A stretch of DNA of 64,000 nucleotides, from contig NZ_JAILYJ010000005.1 in assembly GCF_019793465.1 (NCBI RefSeq), positions 186,001 through 250,000 on the forward strand, written 5' to 3'. This DNA comes from Rhizobium croatiense (GTDB lineage Bacteria > Pseudomonadota > Alphaproteobacteria > Rhizobiales > Rhizobiaceae). Under the pieces are notes generated by a model. The model made no database searches and was not told the DNA's origin. It worked only from the letters and a program-made list of their open reading frames with translations. Of the stretch, positions 48,198 through 57,346 are shown in pieces; positions within the stretch are counted from its first letter, which is position 1; each line of letters begins with the position of its first letter. A program made the translations under genes and the position numbers.

Positions 48198-49853
48198 ATG
48201 AAGATCGTTGCGCTGTTCTTCCCAAAGGCTTCGATCGGCACCTATCTCGTTGCCATGGCGGTGGCGATCGCGCTGCCGATTTTCGCCTTCGTGACGCTGC
48301 TTCTGCTGCAGCTTGAGGACAATCAGCGTTCGGCGCTGAAGCGCGAGACGGCGCAGGACGCGCTTGCCCTTTCGCGCATCATCGACCGCCAGCTTCAGGA
48401 CATGGCGACGACGCTGCGGCTGCTGTCGAGTTCGCCGGAACTTGAAAACGGCGATTTCGCCTCCTTCCACGAGCGCACGGAAACGGCTCTGCGCAACAAT
48501 TCGCTTTACGTGCTTGCCGTCGACCGCACCGGCCGGCAACTGCTGAATACACGCCGGCCTTTCGGCACGCCGCTCGGAGAGATGGCAAATATCGCCGCCC
48601 TCGATGCCGCCATGAAATCCGGCCGCATCGAGGCTTCCGATGTTTTTCGCGGCAGAACCAGCGGCGATTGGGTCTATAACGTCACCCTCCCGCGGGCAGC
48701 GGATGATCCGGTCGCAGCCCTGATCATTACGCAGGATGCCAAGGATCTCGGCAGGCTGGTGACGACTCAGGGCCTTGCTGCCGGCTGGTCGGCCGCCGTC
48801 ATCGATCAAAGCGGTCACGTGGTCGTTGCCGCCGGCCCCGCAGCCCTGGAACCCGGCACGCCCTTCGATCCGCGCATCCTGCCGGCGCTTGGTTTCTCCC
48901 GGGGTGTCTTCGAAGACAAGACGATCCTGCCCCACATGCTGCTCGGTTATGCTCAAATTCCCGGCTGGTCATGGAAAACGGTGATCTGGGGGCCGGTGGC
49001 ACAGGCTTCGATCCTCAGCACCTGGCGCTTCCTCATCATCGGCGGCGTGGCGCTTGTGCTCGTCGCCGTGCTCGCCGCCTATGCCGTCGCGAGACAGGTG
49101 CGCACCACCATCCGCGATATCGCCGAAATGGCAAAGCGTATGGGCGACGGCCACATTGTCTCGCCGGTCGAGACCAGCGTCATCGAGGCGAACCAGGTGG
49201 CGATCGCCCTGTCGAATGCCTCCTTCGACCGCAGCCAGACCGAGGACCGGCTGCGTTTCGTCATGCACGAGCTCGTCCACCGCACGAAAAATCTTCTGAC
49301 GCTTGTCCAGGCAATGATGCGCCAGCTCGCCAAGCAGGCCGACAGCGTCGAGACCTTCCAGGCCGCTGTCGCCGACCGCCTCGAGGGGCTGGTGCGTTCG
49401 ATCGAGCTGCTGACCAGCGAGCAATGGGGAGGCGTGTCGCTGCGGCGGGTCGTCGATATCCATCTACAGGCCTTCCCGCAATCGCGCGAACAGATCGAAA
49501 TCACAGGTGAGGATTTCGTCCTGAAGCCCGACGCGGTGCAGAATCTCGGTCTGGCGCTGCATGAGCTGGCCACCAATTCGGTGAAGTACGGCGCACTTTC
49601 CGTTCCGCAGGGCCGTGTCCGCTTCGAATGGCGCGATGTCCGGGAGGAAGACAAGCCGGATGCCCTGCTCCGCTTCACCTGGGAGGAGCGTAGCGGCCCG
49701 CCGGTGATAGAGCCCTCACGCACAGGCTTCGGTACGACCGTGATCAAGGCCCATGCCGCCGCCGCCTTCCGCGGCACAGTTGAGATCGATTTCCTGCCTG
49801 AAGGCCTGTTATGGGTGTTGACGGCGCAGCGCGCCGCACTGGAACGGGACTGA
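48198..49853 (+). CDS. HWE-family sensor histidine kinase with periplasmic Cache-like domain
   Basis: A 551-residue membrane kinase. A helix near 15-38 is followed by a periplasmic region of about 235 residues resembling a double Cache sensor (LYVLAVDRTGRQLLNTRRPF). A second helix lies near 278-298 and a HAMP-like stretch follows. The kinase core begins with FVMHELVHRTKNLLTLVQ, in which His361 is the expected phosphoacceptor. It continues with the N box LALHELATNSVKYGALS, then WEERSGPPV and GFGTTVIKAHA, which define the HWE family common in rhizobia. The ATG at 48198 directly precedes the first helix. No response regulator is adjacent, so it is an orphan kinase. Confidence 0.9.
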   Translation: MKIVALFFPKASIGTYLVAMAVAIALPIFAFVTLLLLQLEDNQRSALKRETAQDALALSRIIDRQLQDMATTLRLLSSSPELENGDFASFHERTETALRNNSLYVLAVDRTGRQLLNTRRPFGTPLGEMANIAALDAAMKSGRIEASDVFRGRTSGDWVYNVTLPRAADDPVAALIITQDAKDLGRLVTTQGLAAGWSAAVIDQSGHVVVAAGPAALEPGTPFDPRILPALGFSRGVFEDKTILPHMLLGYAQIPGWSWKTVIWGPVAQASILSTWRFLIIGGVALVLVAVLAAYAVARQVRTTIRDIAEMAKRMGDGHIVSPVETSVIEANQVAIALSNASFDRSQTEDRLRFVMHELVHRTKNLLTLVQAMMRQLAKQADSVETFQAAVADRLEGLVRSIELLTSEQWGGVSLRRVVDIHLQAFPQSREQIEITGEDFVLKPDAVQNLGLALHELATNSVKYGALSVPQGRVRFEWRDVREEDKPDALLRFTWEERSGPPVIEPSRTGFGTTVIKAHAAAAFRGTVEIDFLPEGLLWVLTAQRAALERD

Positions 49854-50003
49854 CCCATGTAGCCCGGAGGAGCGCAGGGGTTCCTGGAAATCAAAGCGCC
49901 AGAGCGCATCCCATGAATCACGTTTGATGCGGCGTGCTTCAGCCTCCCGGAACAATCGCCACCTGCACCCGTTTCGAACAGGTCGTTCCTAAGGAGAAAG
50001 ACC

Positions 50004-50486
50004 ATGTTCAAGCAAACCATCATCGCAGCCGCGGCTCTGACGGCCGCGGCCTGGGCAAGCCCGGCGGGCGCGGAAAACTATGTCACGCTTGGCCGCCTGG
50101 TCTGCGGATCGGATGGCGGCCAGGGTCTGATCATCACGTCGCAGAAGAACCTGATCTGCACCTACACGCCGGCATCCGGCGGCGTCAAGGCGGTCTACGC
50201 CGGCAAAATCGAGAAGTTCGGCCTCGACATTGGTCAGACCGGCAAGAGCGTGATGATTTGGCAAGTGCTTGCGAAAACCGGCACGGATATGCCGCAATTC
50301 GCCTTGGCCGGTGAATATTATGGCATCGGGGCGGATGCGAGCATCGGTGCAGGCGCCGGCGCCAAGGTGATCGCCGGCGGCACCAACAAAGCGTTCATGC
50401 TGCAGCCGTTGAACGTCCAGGCTCAGGAAGGATTGAACCTGGCGATCGGGGTCGAGAAGATGACGCTGGTGCCGGGCGAGACATAA
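50004..50486 (+). CDS. DUF992 family secreted protein
   Basis: A 160-residue protein with a clear signal peptide (MFKQTIIAAAALTAAAWASP, cleaved after AGA). The mature part matches the DUF992 family: VTLGRLVCGSDGGQGLIITS, then a second cysteine in NLICTYTPASGG, and a glycine/alanine-rich region ADASIGAGAGAKVIAGG. The two cysteines probably form a disulfide in the periplasm. An AAGGAG site precedes the ATG at ideal distance. The family is confined mainly to Rhizobiales and has no known function. It converges on pntB with a 60-bp gap. Confidence 0.9.
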   Translation: MFKQTIIAAAALTAAAWASPAGAENYVTLGRLVCGSDGGQGLIITSQKNLICTYTPASGGVKAVYAGKIEKFGLDIGQTGKSVMIWQVLAKTGTDMPQFALAGEYYGIGADASIGAGAGAKVIAGGTNKAFMLQPLNVQAQEGLNLAIGVEKMTLVPGET

Positions 50487-50546
50487 GAAAGCAGCCCCCG
50501 CTGCACACTTCCTGGCGATATGCAGGAGGGCGGCTGTTTCACTCGA

Positions 50547-51941
50547 TCAATGCGAAATCGCCTTGTTGATATCCTCGGTCATTTTCTTCGCATCGCCGAG
50601 CAGCATCATCGTGCCGTCCTTGTAGAAAAGCGTATTGTCGATGCCGGCATAACCGGAGCCGAGCGAGCGCTTGACGAAGAGGCAGGTCTTCGCCCGGTCG
50701 ACGTCGAGGATCGGCATGCCGTAGATCGGCGAGGTCTTGTCGTCGCGCGCGGCCGGATTGGTGACATCGTTGGCGCCGATGACATAGGCGACGTCGGCCT
50801 GGGCGAATTCCGAATTGATGTCCTCGAGCTCGAAGACCTCGTCATAGGGAACATTCGCTTCGGCGAGCAGCACATTCATGTGGCCGGGCATGCGGCCCGC
50901 AACTGGGTGAATGGCATATTTCACTTCGACGCCGTTCTTCTTGAGATTGTCGGCGAGTTCACGCAAGGCATGCTGGGCCTGGGCAACCGCCATGCCGTAT
51001 CCGGGCACGATGATGACCTTCGAGGCATTCGCCATCAGATAGGCCGCGTCCTCGGCCGAGCCGAGCTTGACCGTCCGGTCCGAGGTGTCGGGTCCACTGG
51101 CCGCCGTCTCGCCGCCGAAACCGCCGAGGATGACGGAGACGAAGGAACGGTTCATGCCCTTGCACATGATGTAGGAGAGGATTGCGCCGGAGGAACCGAC
51201 GAGCGCGCCGGTGATGATCAGCGCCAGATTGCCGAGCGTGAAGCCGATGCCGGCCGCAGCCCATCCCGAATAGGAGTTCAGCATCGAGACGACGACGGGC
51301 ATATCGGCGCCGCCGATCGGCACGATCAAGAGAACGCCGAGCGCCAGCGACAGCGCCACGACTGCCCAGAAGTCGAAATGGCTTTCGGCGACGGCAAGCC
51401 CGATGATGAACAGAATGATCAGCGCCAGCAGGGCCGCATTGATCACATGCCGGTAGGGCAAGAGGATCGGCTTGCCGGACATGCGTCCGTCGAGCTTCAG
51501 GAAGGCGATGATCGAGCCGGTGAAGGTGAGCGCCCCGATCGCCACGCCGAGCGCCATCTCGACACGCGCCTCGGTGTGGATATGACCGATCTCGCCAAGG
51601 CCGAAGGAAGCAGGCGTATAGAGCGCCGAAGCCGCGACCAGCACGGCCGCAAGTCCGACCAGCGAATGGAAGCCGGCGACGAGCTGCGGCATCGAGGTCA
51701 TGGCGATGGTGCGGGCGACATAGGCGCCGACGCTGCCACCGATGCTAAGCCCAAGGATGATCAGCACAAAGCCGCCGAAGTCAGGCGTCGCCAGCACCAG
51801 CGTCGTCAGGATGGCGATCCCCATGCCGACCATGCCGTAGAGATTGCCCTTGCGGCTGGTGGCCGGATGCGACAGGCCGCGCAGCGCTAGGATGAACAGA
51901 ACGCCGGAGACGAGGTAGAGGAAGGCTGCGATATTGGTCAT
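50547..51941 (-). CDS. pntB: NAD(P) transhydrogenase, beta subunit
   Basis: A 464-residue membrane subunit of the proton-translocating transhydrogenase, which makes NADPH from NADH using the proton gradient. The N-terminal half has about nine membrane helices (start MTNIAAFLYLVSGVLFILAL). The C-terminal NADP(H)-binding domain contains VIIVPGYGMAVAQAQHAL and AIHPVAGRMPGHMNVLLAEA, which are diagnostic. The ATG at 51941 lies 7 bp after the pntAB stop and gives the standard length. It is the last gene of the three-gene pnt operon. Confidence 0.96.
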   Translation of the reverse strand: MTNIAAFLYLVSGVLFILALRGLSHPATSRKGNLYGMVGMGIAILTTLVLATPDFGGFVLIILGLSIGGSVGAYVARTIAMTSMPQLVAGFHSLVGLAAVLVAASALYTPASFGLGEIGHIHTEARVEMALGVAIGALTFTGSIIAFLKLDGRMSGKPILLPYRHVINAALLALIILFIIGLAVAESHFDFWAVVALSLALGVLLIVPIGGADMPVVVSMLNSYSGWAAAGIGFTLGNLALIITGALVGSSGAILSYIMCKGMNRSFVSVILGGFGGETAASGPDTSDRTVKLGSAEDAAYLMANASKVIIVPGYGMAVAQAQHALRELADNLKKNGVEVKYAIHPVAGRMPGHMNVLLAEANVPYDEVFELEDINSEFAQADVAYVIGANDVTNPAARDDKTSPIYGMPILDVDRAKTCLFVKRSLGSGYAGIDNTLFYKDGTMMLLGDAKKMTEDINKAISH

Positions 51942-51948
51942 CGGTCGC

Positions 51949-52347
51949 TCACCGGTCCTTCTTGCGGTACATCGACAGCATCCGCTGCGTGACGAGGAAG
52001 CCGCCGAAGATATTGACCGAAACCAGCACGAGGGCGACGAAGCCGAAGCCGGTCGCAAGTCCGCTCGTCGAGATGCCGACCGCCAGCAGTGCGCCGACGA
52101 CGATGACCGAGGAGATCGCATTGGTGACGGCCATCAGCGGCGTATGCAGGGCCGGCGTCACCGACCACACGACGTAATAACCGACGAAGATCGACAAGAC
52201 GAAGATCGCGAATTGAAAGACGAAGGGATCGATCGCCCCGCCGGTGGCGGCACTGGCCGCTTCCGGCGCCTGGGCCGTCGCCGCAATCACCGCGGTCACC
52301 GCCTGGTCGAGCTGTTCCAGCGCTCTGTCCATTGCTTCACTGGCCAT
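51949..52347 (-). CDS. pntAB: NAD(P) transhydrogenase, alpha subunit part 2 (membrane part)
   Basis: A 132-residue protein with three or four membrane helices: [36 protein letters not shown] and a third helix ending in [14 protein letters not shown]. It corresponds to the membrane C-terminal part of E. coli PntA, which in alphaproteobacteria is a separate gene. An alanine-rich linker occupies the first 35 residues. The start overlaps the pntAA stop region by 11 bp, so the two are coupled. Together with pntB it forms the proton channel. Confidence 0.94.
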   Translation of the reverse strand: MASEAMDRALEQLDQAVTAVIAATAQAPEAASAATGGAIDPFVFQFAIFVLSIFVGYYVVWSVTPALHTPLMAVTNAISSVIVVGALLAVGISTSGLATGFGFVALVLVSVNIFGGFLVTQRMLSMYRKKDR

Positions 52348-53494
52348 CAGTTGTCCCCTTCTTCACGCCGCCGAAGGCGGGATGAACCACGTCACCGGCA
52401 AAGGTCAGCATCGTCGCCTTGACCAGCTCGTCGTCGAGGTTGACGACGACGCTGCCGGTTTCCTTATTGACCATGGTCTCGAGGAAAGTGACGAGGTTCT
52501 TGGCGTAGAGCGCCGAGGCGCTGGCCGCAACCCGGCCCGGCATATTGGCAAAACCGATCACCTTGACACCGTCAACATCGGCGACCTCGCCGGCGACGAC
52601 GCCCTCGATATTGCCGCCGCGCTCGACCGCGAGGTCGACAGCAACGGCACCCGGCTTCATCGAGGCGAGCATGGCGCGTGAAACCAGTCGCGGCGCGGCG
52701 CGACCAGGGATCAGCGCGGTGGTGATGACGATATCTTGCTTAGCAATATGTTCGGCCACGAGTGCGGCCTGCTTGCCCTGATAGTCGGCCGACATTTCCT
52801 TGGCATAGCCACCGGCCGTTTCTGCCGCCTTGAACTCGTCGTCCTCGACGGCGATGAACTTGGCGCCGAGCGAGGCGACCTGCTCCTTGGCGGCCGGGCG
52901 GACGTCTGTGGCCGAAACCGCCGCGCCGAGACGGCGCGCGGTGGCGATCGCCTGGAGGCCGGCGACGCCGGCACCCATGACGAAGACCTTGGCGGCCGGC
53001 ACGGTGCCGGCGGCCGTCATCATCATCGGCATGGCGCGGTCATAGACCGCCGCCGCCTCGATGACGGCCTGGTAACCGGCGAGATTGGCCTGGGACGACA
53101 GCACGTCCATCGATTGGGCGCGGGTGATGCGCGGCATCAGTTCCATCGCGAAAGCCGAAAGCCCGGCACTGGCCAGAGCCGCGATCGCTTCGTCATTGCC
53201 GTACGGATCCATGATGGCGATCACCGCGGCGCCGCTTTTATAGGATGAGATTTCCTGTTCGTTCGGGCGGCGGACCTTCAGCACCACGTCGGCGGAGGCG
53301 GCGTCGGCAAAACTGCCGATCCTGGCGCCCGCCGCCTCGAACTCTCCATCCGGAATACGAGACGCCGCCCCGGCGCCGGCTTCGACGACGACGTCGAAGC
53401 CGAAACTCTTCATTTTCTTTACGGTCTCGGCGGAGGCCGCGACACGCGTCTCCTCGCCGGCAATTTCCCTTGCAACGAAAACGATATTGCCCAA
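52337..53494 (-). CDS. pntAA: NAD(P) transhydrogenase, alpha subunit part 1 (NAD-binding)
   Basis: A 385-residue soluble subunit binding NAD(H). The dinucleotide fold is [20 protein letters not shown], and [17 protein letters not shown] plus [17 protein letters not shown] are family blocks related to alanine dehydrogenase. I chose the TTG at 53494 because the site GGAGGAGGGGG precedes it and [19 protein letters not shown] is the conserved N-terminus; no ATG or GTG fits. It is the first gene of the operon. The rare TTG start may lower yield relative to the site strength. Confidence 0.94.
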   Translation of the reverse strand: MGNIVFVAREIAGEETRVAASAETVKKMKSFGFDVVVEAGAGAASRIPDGEFEAAGARIGSFADAASADVVLKVRRPNEQEISSYKSGAAVIAIMDPYGNDEAIAALASAGLSAFAMELMPRITRAQSMDVLSSQANLAGYQAVIEAAAVYDRAMPMMMTAAGTVPAAKVFVMGAGVAGLQAIATARRLGAAVSATDVRPAAKEQVASLGAKFIAVEDDEFKAAETAGGYAKEMSADYQGKQAALVAEHIAKQDIVITTALIPGRAAPRLVSRAMLASMKPGAVAVDLAVERGGNIEGVVAGEVADVDGVKVIGFANMPGRVAASASALYAKNLVTFLETMVNKETGSVVVNLDDELVKATMLTFAGDVVHPAFGGVKKGTTDGQ

Positions 53495-53694
53495 CTGCCC
53501 CCTCCTCCGGGTCAGCCAGACCGCCGCAGGCTTCCCTGCGCAGGCCAAGCACCTAAGCATGTCGCGCAAAACTGTCCGGCGGTTCTGCGATAACGATATG
53601 CGAGAAAATAAAGACCTGAAGCACGAACAGCGAATCTGAACGATCGCAACGCGCTTCAGTCACAAGCTTCGGCGAAGCCCTCCCTTTGCCGCGA

Positions 53695-53919
53695 TCAGCG
53701 GACCAGGAAGACGCCGGCAGCGAGAAGAATGATGAAGACGAAGAGGCCGCCGAGAAGGCCGGCGCCGCCGAAGAAACCGGCAGTCATCGCAAGCAGGAGG
53801 ACGATGAGAAGCATCGAGCCGTATTTCGTGGCCGCGATGAACATGTCGTAGGTCTTTTCATGTTCCCGGTAATCCATCGGCGCGCCGGTCTCGACCGGTC
53901 CGGTATGATGTTCGGCCAT
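53695..53919 (-). CDS. aa3-type cytochrome c oxidase subunit IV
   Basis: A 74-residue inner-membrane protein of the small alphaproteobacterial oxidase subunit IV family. The soluble start contains PMDYREHEKTYDMFIAATKY, the family's conserved block, followed by two hydrophobic stretches (GSMLLIVLLLAMTAGFF, and a second to the C-terminus). It contacts the aa3 oxidase from the cytoplasmic side; its role is structural. It lies about 200 bp upstream of pntAA on the same strand and may be expressed with it. The other oxidase genes are not in this window. Confidence 0.88.
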   Translation of the reverse strand: MAEHHTGPVETGAPMDYREHEKTYDMFIAATKYGSMLLIVLLLAMTAGFFGGAGLLGGLFVFIILLAAGVFLVR

Positions 53920-54145
53920 AAATATCGTCTCCCTGAATGCCTCTGCGCTGCCTGATTCCCCCGCTTAGGCCGAGGGAAATCCCTGCCTGCAGGAATTACA
54001 CAATGACAGGCGAAAGCGCAATGCATGAGAATGCCGCAGCCACAGTTCCAAACCACCCCTCTCCCACGGAGGAAAAAGGCATGGCGGGACATCGGCTGCG
54101 GATCTTGTCATCGCCCTATGTCGCCCCGTCCGGAGGCAGGAGAAA

Positions 54146-54898
54146 TCAGAGCGGCAGGTCAGTGCCGAGTTCACCCGGCGGCACGAAACGCGCCGTCGGA
54201 ATAATGGTGAGCGGCGGCAACGTGTCGTTGGGATTGCGCGAGAACATCATACGCTGCTCGCTGGCGCTGGAGATGAAGAAGGGATAGCGCGTCAACAGCT
54301 TGCGCCCGACCTCGACCACATTCGTCGCCATCAGCGTCATGTCGATCCCGTAATTCTTCGCCAGTCGGCCAGGGACGATCGTGTCGGCATAGAAGACCCG
54401 CTTATAGAAAGCGGCATGCGGCGGTCGAACGAACTGAAGCACACGGTCTGCGCGGAAATAGGCGGCCGCAACGATGGTGGGTCTCAGCGTCAGATAGGGA
54501 ACCCAGGGCAGATCCGCGGTGAGTTCCGGGTCAGCTGCGAAACGCGCCGGATCAATCAACGTCAACCCGGCATCCAGGAGCTCGTCCATCGCTTCAGGAA
54601 AAGCGCCACCGGACTGACTGAGGCGGTGATCAGGTGTCACATAATGAACTCGGATCGTGCTGATCAGCTCACCATAATAGTACAACCCGAAAATATAGGC
54701 GTGGCTGTCGAAATCGCTGTCATCAAGCAGCCCTTTCGGAGCGAGCGCCAGGACGTCATGGGCCTTGTAAGCCTTGTAACGCAGGCGTTCCACCTGTTCC
54801 ATGTCTTCGCTGCTTTCGACGCGGCGATATTCGACATGATCCAAAATATCCAAAATTTTCGTGCTGAAATCACCACGCTTGAACAGTGTCTCTGACAT
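54146..54898 (-). CDS. N-acyl amino acid synthase (FeeM-like) / autoinducer-synthase-fold protein
   Basis: A 250-residue protein resembling the GNAT-fold FeeM N-acyl amino acid synthases and acyl-homoserine lactone synthases. The N-terminal region MEQVERLRYKAYKAHDVL and the following GLYYYGELISTIRVHYVTPD match the usual beta-strand pattern, with R in a position expected for acyl-carrier binding. Later blocks are PTIVAAAYFRADRVLQFVRP and GIDMTLMATNVVEVGRKL. No signal peptide is present. FeeM joins a fatty acyl group from acyl carrier protein to tyrosine; the acyl and amino acid partners here are unknown. The gene has a perfect CtrA-type site just upstream and lies next to a cyclic-di-GMP-type gene. 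The assignment rests on fold-level resemblance. Confidence 0.65.
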   Translation of the reverse strand: MSETLFKRGDFSTKILDILDHVEYRRVESSEDMEQVERLRYKAYKAHDVLALAPKGLLDDSDFDSHAYIFGLYYYGELISTIRVHYVTPDHRLSQSGGAFPEAMDELLDAGLTLIDPARFAADPELTADLPWVPYLTLRPTIVAAAYFRADRVLQFVRPPHAAFYKRVFYADTIVPGRLAKNYGIDMTLMATNVVEVGRKLLTRYPFFISSASEQRMMFSRNPNDTLPPLTIIPTARFVPPGELGTDLPL

Positions 54899-54914
54899 TC
54901 TCTCGATCCGCTCG

Positions 54915-54929
54915 TTAACGGATCATTAA
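54915..54929 (-). promoter_or_regulatory. Perfect CtrA-type binding site upstream of the FeeM-like gene
   Basis: Read on the minus strand the sequence is TTAATGATCCGTTAAC, an exact match to TTAA-N7-TTAAC, the site bound by the cell-cycle regulator CtrA in alphaproteobacteria. It ends 17 bp before the start codon, in the same orientation as the gene. A second cluster, TTAAGGTTAA, lies about 60 bp further upstream (54987-54996). At this distance CtrA could activate or block a promoter. Confidence 0.55.
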
Positions 54930-55042
54930 TCATACGCCGGTGAAATTTAGGCAAGGAAATCCGATAATTCGGCCCGTATATAAACTATTAAGGTTAACGG
55001 TGCGGGGGATTGTCAGCGGAAGAATTGGCGCTCACAGAGCGT

Positions 55043-57346
55043 TCAGGCGACCTTATTGCGGCGACGTTGCACGGGGCGGCGGCCGATGCCCTGCTGCAAC
55101 AGCGGGATGTTTTGGGAAGGCACCGGCTGCGAGAAAACATAGCCCTGCACCAGATCGGTGCTGCGGTGCTTGTTGAGCAGCGCGAGCTGCTCCTCGGTCT
55201 CGACGCCCTCGATGACGATCTTCAGGCCGAGTTCGCGGGCGAGATGGACCGTGCCGCGCAACAGCTTGAGACGGCGGGTATCCTCGACGATGTTGCGCAC
55301 GAAGGAACGGTCGATCTTGACGATATCGAGCGGCAGCGTGTCGAGATAGCTGAGGCTGGAGAAACCGGTGCCGAAATCGTCAATGGCGATTGTGATGCCG
55401 CGAGCCCTCAGCTCCGCCAGGATGGCGCGCACGGCCTGCGGCTCGTCGATCAGGCAGCTTTCGGTGACTTCGAGATGCAGCCGCGCCGCATCGAGGCCGG
55501 AATGAGTGAGCGCATCGGCGACCACGGAAAGGATATCGGCATCGCGCAGGTCGCGCGCCGAGAGGTTGACCGAGACGGCGATATGGTCCGGCCAGCTCAT
55601 GCACTCGCTGCAGGCCTTGAACAGGACGAAACGGGTGATGTCGGAGATAATGCCCATCTCTTCGGCAAGCCGGATGAACACATCGGGCGGAATCGAGCCC
55701 TTCTCCGGATGCACCCAGCGGGCTAAGGCCTCGGCGCATTCTATCCGTGTGCCATCGGCCCGGAACATCGGCTGGAAGACGAGATGCAGCGCCTGCGCCG
55801 AAACCGCTTCGCGCAGGTCAGCCTTCAGCTTCTGCTGCTCGATATAGCGCCCGTCCATCTCCCGCTCGAATCCGGATATGCCGCCCTTGAGGCGGGACTT
55901 GCTTTCGAACAGGGCAAGATCCGCCTTGACGCTCCACTCATCCATTGCAAAGGCCGAGCTTTCGAGGATCGCGTAGCCGGCGCTGAGCGACACGAGGAAG
56001 GTCAGCTCGTCGACCTCATAATGGCCCTGGATCGCGGCGTGCACGCGGCGAATCGAGAGCTCGAGCGATGTGGGCTCCTTCGCATGCGGGAAGAACAGGA
56101 TGAACTGATCGCCCATCAACCGGCCGAGGATGGCATTGCCGCAAGCCTGCTTGATGCGGGCGGCGATGGCGCAAAGCAGATGGTCGCCGGTGACGTGACC
56201 ACGCATGTCGTTGACATGTTTGAACTCGTCGATATCAAGAACCATGAAGCCGAGCGGTCCTGATTTGCGCGGGTGCCTGGCGAGATATTCTTGGACCAGT
56301 TGCCCGAAATATTCGCGGTTCGGCAGGCCGGTCAGCGCATCGAAGCGGACCATGTGCATGATCTTCTGCTCCGCCTTCACCCGGCTCGACACGTCTTCGA
56401 AGATCAGAACGGCGCCGCCGTCTGCCCTCCGGCTGGCAGAGAATTCGAGCGACAGGTCCTCAGGGAAATGAATGAGCGTACGTGACAGGTTGCCGTCGGC
56501 GACCTGAGTGAGCTGGCGCAGGATGAGCTCCGGCTGCGAGGCATCCATGAAGCTGTAACGCGCGCCATAACGCAGCACGGCGCCGAGGTCGCGATCCTTC
56601 AGCCGCTCCGGTGCACCGATCCTCAATAGCTCGCAGGCCTTGCGGTTGACGACCTGAATGCGATTTTCCACATCCACCATCACCAGGCCATGGGGCATGT
56701 TGTTGAGCGCTGTATCGAAACGGTCGGCGATCATGGTGATTTCCCGGCGCGCGATCACATTCTCGTAAAGGAACTCGCGCACGCCATTCGCCATTGCCCG
56801 CGTCGTCAGCCAGAAGGGAATAAGGAAGATCGACAGTAGACCGCGGTAGAAATCCAGCGCCAACAGGCTGCAGACGATCATCGGCAGGCAGCAGGAGAAC
56901 GTCTGAAGGTCGACCGCGAGGCGCGAACCGTAGTTGCGGCCGACGACCGAAACCATGGTTGCCATAGTGACGGCAATGCAGGCAAGCTCGGCAAAGGAAT
57001 CGCGCACGACGAAGATCGCGTAGCCGCTGGCGATACCAAGCAATGCCGTAGTGCAGGCAGCACCGGCAACCAGAATCCGCTCCCAACGCTCGATTCCGGC
57101 GTGCGACAGCTTCTCCTTGTCGACACGGTCAAACTGCCGGAAGATGGCCATGCGGACGCTGAAGACCAGAAGGAAGGCGGCAGAGAGGAGAATGTAGACG
57201 GAAGACTGTGTCTTGGCGGCGACGGCAAGGCATGTCGCCACGTGGACGATTACGCCAGCAAGAAGCGTCATGCGGTTCCCGGAAAGGGAACTCACAAACG
57301 ACAGATACACGTCTAAAGGGACCCTGTTCGGGCTATCTGGCTTCAT
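55043..57346 (-). CDS. EAL-domain protein with degenerate GGDEF domain (cyclic-di-GMP phosphodiesterase type)
   Basis: A 767-residue membrane protein. About five membrane helices occupy residues 25-200, then a PAS-like domain (about 215-320: MPHGLVMVDVENRIQVVN). The GGDEF domain has its signature changed to M-G-D-Q-F (in GRLMGDQFILFF), so synthesis of cyclic-di-GMP is unlikely. The EAL domain looks intact: ECAEALARWVHPEKG, VSVNLSARDL, IDDFGTGFSSLSYLD, LDIVKIDRSFV and EGVETEEQLALL. It should therefore degrade cyclic-di-GMP, perhaps with GTP regulation through the first domain. I chose the ATG at 57346, preceded by AGGGAAAG. It is divergent from the TRAP transporter genes and shares its strand with the FeeM-like gene. 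Confidence 0.9.
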   Translation of the reverse strand: MKPDSPNRVPLDVYLSFVSSLSGNRMTLLAGVIVHVATCLAVAAKTQSSVYILLSAAFLLVFSVRMAIFRQFDRVDKEKLSHAGIERWERILVAGAACTTALLGIASGYAIFVVRDSFAELACIAVTMATMVSVVGRNYGSRLAVDLQTFSCCLPMIVCSLLALDFYRGLLSIFLIPFWLTTRAMANGVREFLYENVIARREITMIADRFDTALNNMPHGLVMVDVENRIQVVNRKACELLRIGAPERLKDRDLGAVLRYGARYSFMDASQPELILRQLTQVADGNLSRTLIHFPEDLSLEFSASRRADGGAVLIFEDVSSRVKAEQKIMHMVRFDALTGLPNREYFGQLVQEYLARHPRKSGPLGFMVLDIDEFKHVNDMRGHVTGDHLLCAIAARIKQACGNAILGRLMGDQFILFFPHAKEPTSLELSIRRVHAAIQGHYEVDELTFLVSLSAGYAILESSAFAMDEWSVKADLALFESKSRLKGGISGFEREMDGRYIEQQKLKADLREAVSAQALHLVFQPMFRADGTRIECAEALARWVHPEKGSIPPDVFIRLAEEMGIISDITRFVLFKACSECMSWPDHIAVSVNLSARDLRDADILSVVADALTHSGLDAARLHLEVTESCLIDEPQAVRAILAELRARGITIAIDDFGTGFSSLSYLDTLPLDIVKIDRSFVRNIVEDTRRLKLLRGTVHLARELGLKIVIEGVETEEQLALLNKHRSTDLVQGYVFSQPVPSQNIPLLQQGIGRRPVQRRRNKVA

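Noticed and set aside
50487-50546. Terminator between the DUF992 gene and pntB
   Set aside because: GAAAGCAGCC and GGCTGTTTC can pair only imperfectly across a long loop, so I did not call it.
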